From positions 42,395 through 106,394 of the forward strand of contig NZ_JALIEC010000011.1 of NCBI RefSeq assembly GCF_022867865.1: DNA of 64,000 nucleotides. The letters run 5' to 3'. Source of the stretch: Phaeobacter sp. J2-8 (GTDB taxonomy: Bacteria > Pseudomonadota > Alphaproteobacteria > Rhodobacterales > Rhodobacteraceae). Shown one piece after another: positions 63,182 through 64,000 of the stretch (positions are counted from its first letter, which is position 1; every line of letters starts with the position of its first letter). The position numbers and the translations under genes were made by a program. The notes beneath the pieces were generated by a model. The model searched no databases and was not told where the DNA came from. It saw only the letters and a list, made by a program, of their open reading frames with translations.

Positions 63182-64000
63182 TCAGTTTCCGCTGGTCCCT
63201 AGCGATCTTGCTTCCTCCAACTCGGCCTCGTCCCAGAACCCGATAATAATTCCCTTTGACAACTCGCCGCCCTTCCGTCCCGAGATGCGCTTGTCCGATA
63301 CCGTCACCCGGTTGTGGTGCCCGCGCGCCCAGCGGTCGAGGTGGGCCGCGAGCCTTTGGCGCTGGTCCGCGTGTTCGGGGGCATCCCCGAGATCGACAAG
63401 CTCCTGCGGATCGGTGGCAAGGTCATAAAGCATCGGGCGAAAGCCCTCAGCATGGATGTATTTCCAACGCCCGTCAAATACCATGACTAGCCGGCAATCG
63501 CCCACCGGCTGGTTCAGGATCTGGCGGGCGCGGCGCATCGAGTAATCGTATTCGCTGATCGCCACTTCGCGCCACGCGGGCGTCTCGCCGCGCAGCAATG
63601 GCAGCAGCGACCGCCCTTCCAGGATATGCGGGCAGGCCTCGCCGCCGAACCAGTCGACGAAGGTCGGCGCAAGGTCGATGGATTCGACCAGATCGTCCAG
63701 CACCTTGCCGCGCGTCGCATCGGCCTTGGCGGATGGGTCGACGACGATCATCGGCACCCGGGCCGAGGCATCGTGGAACAGCTCCTTCTCGCCCAGCCAG
63801 TGATCGCCAAGGTAATCCCCGTGATCCGAGGTAAAGACGATAAGCGTGTTCTTGGTGATATCCCGCTCATCGAGCCATGCCATGAGCCTGCCGATCTGGT
63901 CGTCGATCTGGGCGATCAGGCCCATATAGGCCGGGATCACTCGGTAGCGCACCTCGTTACGGGTAAAAACCCGGGAAAAGCGGTGTTCAAAATAGGCGGC
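63182..64000 (-). CDS. sulfatase/phosphonate hydrolase-like, 3' part, runs out of the window
   Basis: 273 residues visible; the frame stays open to base 64000, so the gene begins outside. Alkaline-phosphatase-superfamily features: LIVFTSDHGDYLGDHWLGEK with the metal-binding DHG, KELFHDASARVPMIVVDP, DLAPTFVDWFGGEACPHILE, and ATDPQELVDLGD. The catalytic Cys/Ser motif would be upstream of the window. Typical chromosomal metabolic gene; different in character from everything to its left. Confidence 0.85.
   Translation of the reverse strand, partial: AAYFEHRFSRVFTRNEVRYRVIPAYMGLIAQIDDQIGRLMAWLDERDITKNTLIVFTSDHGDYLGDHWLGEKELFHDASARVPMIVVDPSAKADATRGKVLDDLVESIDLAPTFVDWFGGEACPHILEGRSLLPLLRGETPAWREVAISEYDYSMRRARQILNQPVGDCRLVMVFDGRWKYIHAEGFRPMLYDLATDPQELVDLGDAPEHADQRQRLAAHLDRWARGHHNRVTVSDKRISGRKGGELSKGIIIGFWDEAELEEARSLGTSGN

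Noticed and set aside
62950..63246. Plus-strand frame across the end of the sulfatase gene
   Set aside because: Overlaps the sulfatase C-terminus, lacks a ribosome site and has random-like composition.
1..64000. tRNA, rRNA or insertion sequences
   Set aside because: No cloverleaf, rRNA core sequence or transposase motif was found by reading; a covariance search would be needed to exclude small RNAs.

Overview
High G+C sequence with alphaproteobacterial (most likely Rhodobacteraceae/roseobacter-type) gene content and codon use. The window is mostly the body of a conjugative element, either an integrative element or a large plasmid. It carries a complete VirB/VirD4-type secretion system, a VirD2-type relaxase, a VirC-like pair and a plasmid-type maintenance module. 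Several anti-phage or stress cargo blocks sit at the joints between these modules. No integrase, tRNA, rRNA, CRISPR array or transposase was recognised. The right edge (a sulfatase running out of the window) looks like ordinary host sequence, so the element probably ends between about 62.76 and 63.18 kb. The left end lies outside the window.

Layout. 0-3.5 kb: end of a DUF932-type gene, a DUF1992 gene and small element-borne hypotheticals. 3.4-6.5 kb: a mobile mystery protein A/B pair (HTH + Fic) and two unknowns. 6.7-13.4 kb: a giant methyltransferase/Strawberry-notch helicase (frameshifted), a Toprim primase-like protein and a DUF2493 protein, with a 21-bp-arm inverted repeat. 13.5-27.4 kb: WGR protein and a full BREX type 3 locus in canonical order (WYL regulator, brxF, brxC, pglX, brxH, pglZ, brxA). 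27.4-28.9 kb: a Fic protein and a small ORF. 29.0-35.6 kb: VirC2-like and VirC1-like genes, a probable oriT, then an HTH-MobC/VirD1 fusion, VirD2-like relaxase and VirD4/TraG. 36.0-39.4 kb: a compact cargo operon (DUF6932, Xre-ImmA/IrrE, beta-family protein) converging on an sce7726-family gene. 39.7-51.0 kb, minus strand: virB1-2-3-4, lipoprotein, transglycosylase/VirB5 hybrid, virB5-8-9-10-11, secreted protein, virB6. 51.1-60.9 kb: McrC, McrB with an inserted domain, a RecB-nuclease/SF1 helicase, a small ORF, a WYL regulator and a HEPN protein. 61.0-62.8 kb: an exported protein and an HTH protein. 63.2 kb to the end: sulfatase.

How it fits together. The conjugation genes form the scaffold; BREX-3, McrBC plus nuclease-helicase, the HEPN unit and the beta/sce7726 unit occupy the joints between scaffold modules. 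A near-identical 31-bp element (51029-51059 and 60971-61001) faces outward from both sides of the McrBC block, one copy upstream of the virB operon and one upstream of the exported-protein gene, suggesting co-regulation.

Data quality or decay. Six genes carry single-base frameshifts (DUF932, Sno-like helicase, brxH, fic, virB3, second WYL) and pglZ has one in-frame TGA. If real, BREX and conjugation are both disabled; if assembly errors, both are intact. The best candidate for something undescribed is the 36.0-39.4 kb module.
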